A DNA stretch of 64,000 bases from CAWFGS01 sp963815535 (GTDB lineage: Bacteria > Pseudomonadota > Alphaproteobacteria > Sphingomonadales > Sphingomonadaceae), in assembly GCA_963815535.1 (NCBI GenBank), contig CAWFGS010000001.1, positions 434,001 through 498,000 of the forward strand, written 5' to 3'. Position numbers and translations under genes: made by a program. A model generated the notes under the pieces. The model ran no database searches, was not told where the DNA came from, and saw nothing but the letters and a program-made list of their open reading frames with translations. Below, piece by piece: positions 63,299 through 64,000 of the stretch; the first letter of the stretch is position 1; every line of letters starts with the position of its first letter.

Positions 63299-64000
63299 AT
63301 GCCGACCCGAATCGAACAATCCGTCCGTAATGCGTTGACGCCCGCGATCCTCAAACTGGCGGAGCTCAACCGGAAGCGGTTGCCCGATGGGGGCGACAAC
63401 CCGTTCATGCGCGGCATCCATACGCCGATCGAGGACGAAACGACGCTGACCGGACTGAAGGTCACTGGCATCATTCCCGAAGAGCTTGATGGTCGTTACG
63501 TCCGCATCGGACCCAATCCCGTGGGCAAGCCCGCGCGCGGACATCATTGGTTCGTCGGCGACGGGATGGTTCACGGCGTGCGGCTGTCGGGTGGCCGGGC
63601 GCATTGGTATCGCAACCGCTTCATCCGTTCCCGCGATCTGGCCGCCAAGACGGGTGTACGCGCAGCGCCCGGCCCCCGGCGGGGCTTCGGCGATACAGTC
63701 AACACCAATATCATGCGGATCGGCGAGACGGGATCTCGCCTTGGTCGAGGCAAGCTCCACCCCCGTCGAACTGGGGGCCAAGCTGGAGACGGTCGGCTAC
63801 ACCGATTTCGGCGGCGAACTGACCGGATCGTTCACCGCGCATCCCCATCGTTGCCCCGACACGGGCGAATATCATGCGATCACCTATGACGGCCCGGTTC
63901 AGGACACGATCCACCATGTCGTCCTGTCGAAAGCGGGCGATATCCTGCGTCAGACGCCCATCGCGGTGAAGCACGGCCCCTCCATCCATGACAGCGGCCT
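63299..64000 (+). CDS. Carotenoid oxygenase family protein (5' part, one frameshift)
   Basis: Iron-dependent dioxygenase family (carotenoid/lignostilbene cleavage). Start MPTRIEQSVRNALTPAILKL. IEDETTLTGLKVTGIIPEEL, YVRIGPNPVGKP, HHWFVGDGMVHGVRLSGGRA and YRNRFIRSRDLAAKTG are typical of the family start. A shift near 63735 puts the rest in another frame (TPVELGAKLETVGYTDFGG, FTAHPHRCPDTGEYHAITYD). The region at the edge (VKHGPSIHDSG) holds one His of the four iron ligands. The rest lies beyond the right edge. TTG 63290 is an alternative start. Confidence 0.88.

Overview
The window is a stretch of chromosome from an alphaproteobacterium, most likely of the order Sphingomonadales (Sphingomonadaceae or Erythrobacteraceae). 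The evidence is high GC, a dense mix of GTG and ATG starts, GTGA/ATGA/TGATG gene junctions, and proteins that read like sphingomonad versions (AcpP, the long LeuA, Coq4, the PhoR-pst-phoU-phoB block, a Tad-type TadG/TadE group, TlyA, MltG). I see no transposase, integrase, phage gene, CRISPR array or plasmid function. The content is mainly housekeeping and biosynthesis. The one clear accessory locus is a three-gene type III polyketide cluster.

Layout. 0-7 kb: an OxyR-like regulator (cut by the left edge), rnd, then aspS, acpP, fabF, mltG and a 2H phosphoesterase. 7-12 kb: tRNA-Met, a DEAD-box helicase, a nucleotidyltransferase, tRNA-Gln, a YghU-type glutathione transferase and a type IB topoisomerase. 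12-18.5 kb: nadE, a type III PKS, a methyltransferase and an FAD oxidoreductase, with ilvE and a possible 19-residue ORF on the other strand. 18.7-26 kb: a lipoprotein, tlyA, tspO, a BMFP protein, recO, leuB, a GT2/GtrA glycosyltransferase facing a PMT-type transferase, and a small membrane protein. 25.6-32 kb: metZ, an S9 peptidase, a SulP transporter, apaG and a LysR regulator. 32-36 kb: TadG and two TadE-like proteins, then an extensin-like protein. 36-42.5 kb: the phosphate operon phoR-pstC-pstA-pstB-phoU-phoB, without pstS, and two tandem tRNA-Glu genes. 42.5-47.2 kb: recJ, an FMN reductase, a nitronate monooxygenase and an amidohydrolase. 47.8-53.8 kb: branched-chain amino acid genes leuA, ilvC, ilvN and ilvB, with a YHS protein between. 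53.8-64 kb: miaA/serB (divergent), coq4, purL, a membrane protein, xseB-ispA-coaD, a cyclophilin, queA and the start of a carotenoid oxygenase.

The genes fit a few themes: branched-chain amino acids (leuA, leuB, ilvB, ilvN, ilvC, ilvE), fatty acids and polyketide (acpP, fabF, type III PKS cluster), isoprenoid/quinone (ispA, UbiK-like BMFP protein, coq4), phosphate sensing and uptake, and tRNA modification (miaA, queA).

Caution on quality: about 27 of the protein genes, many of them normally essential, are broken by one-base frameshifts with conserved motifs intact on both sides. Several sit in short C or G runs. I read this as uncorrected insertion/deletion error in the assembly rather than gene decay, so coordinates for those genes span the whole broken gene. 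No previously undescribed system stands out with strong support. The best candidates for a second look are the polyketide cluster, the tiny ORF upstream of ilvE, the acid-repeat TadE protein, and the altered cofactor motif in IlvB.
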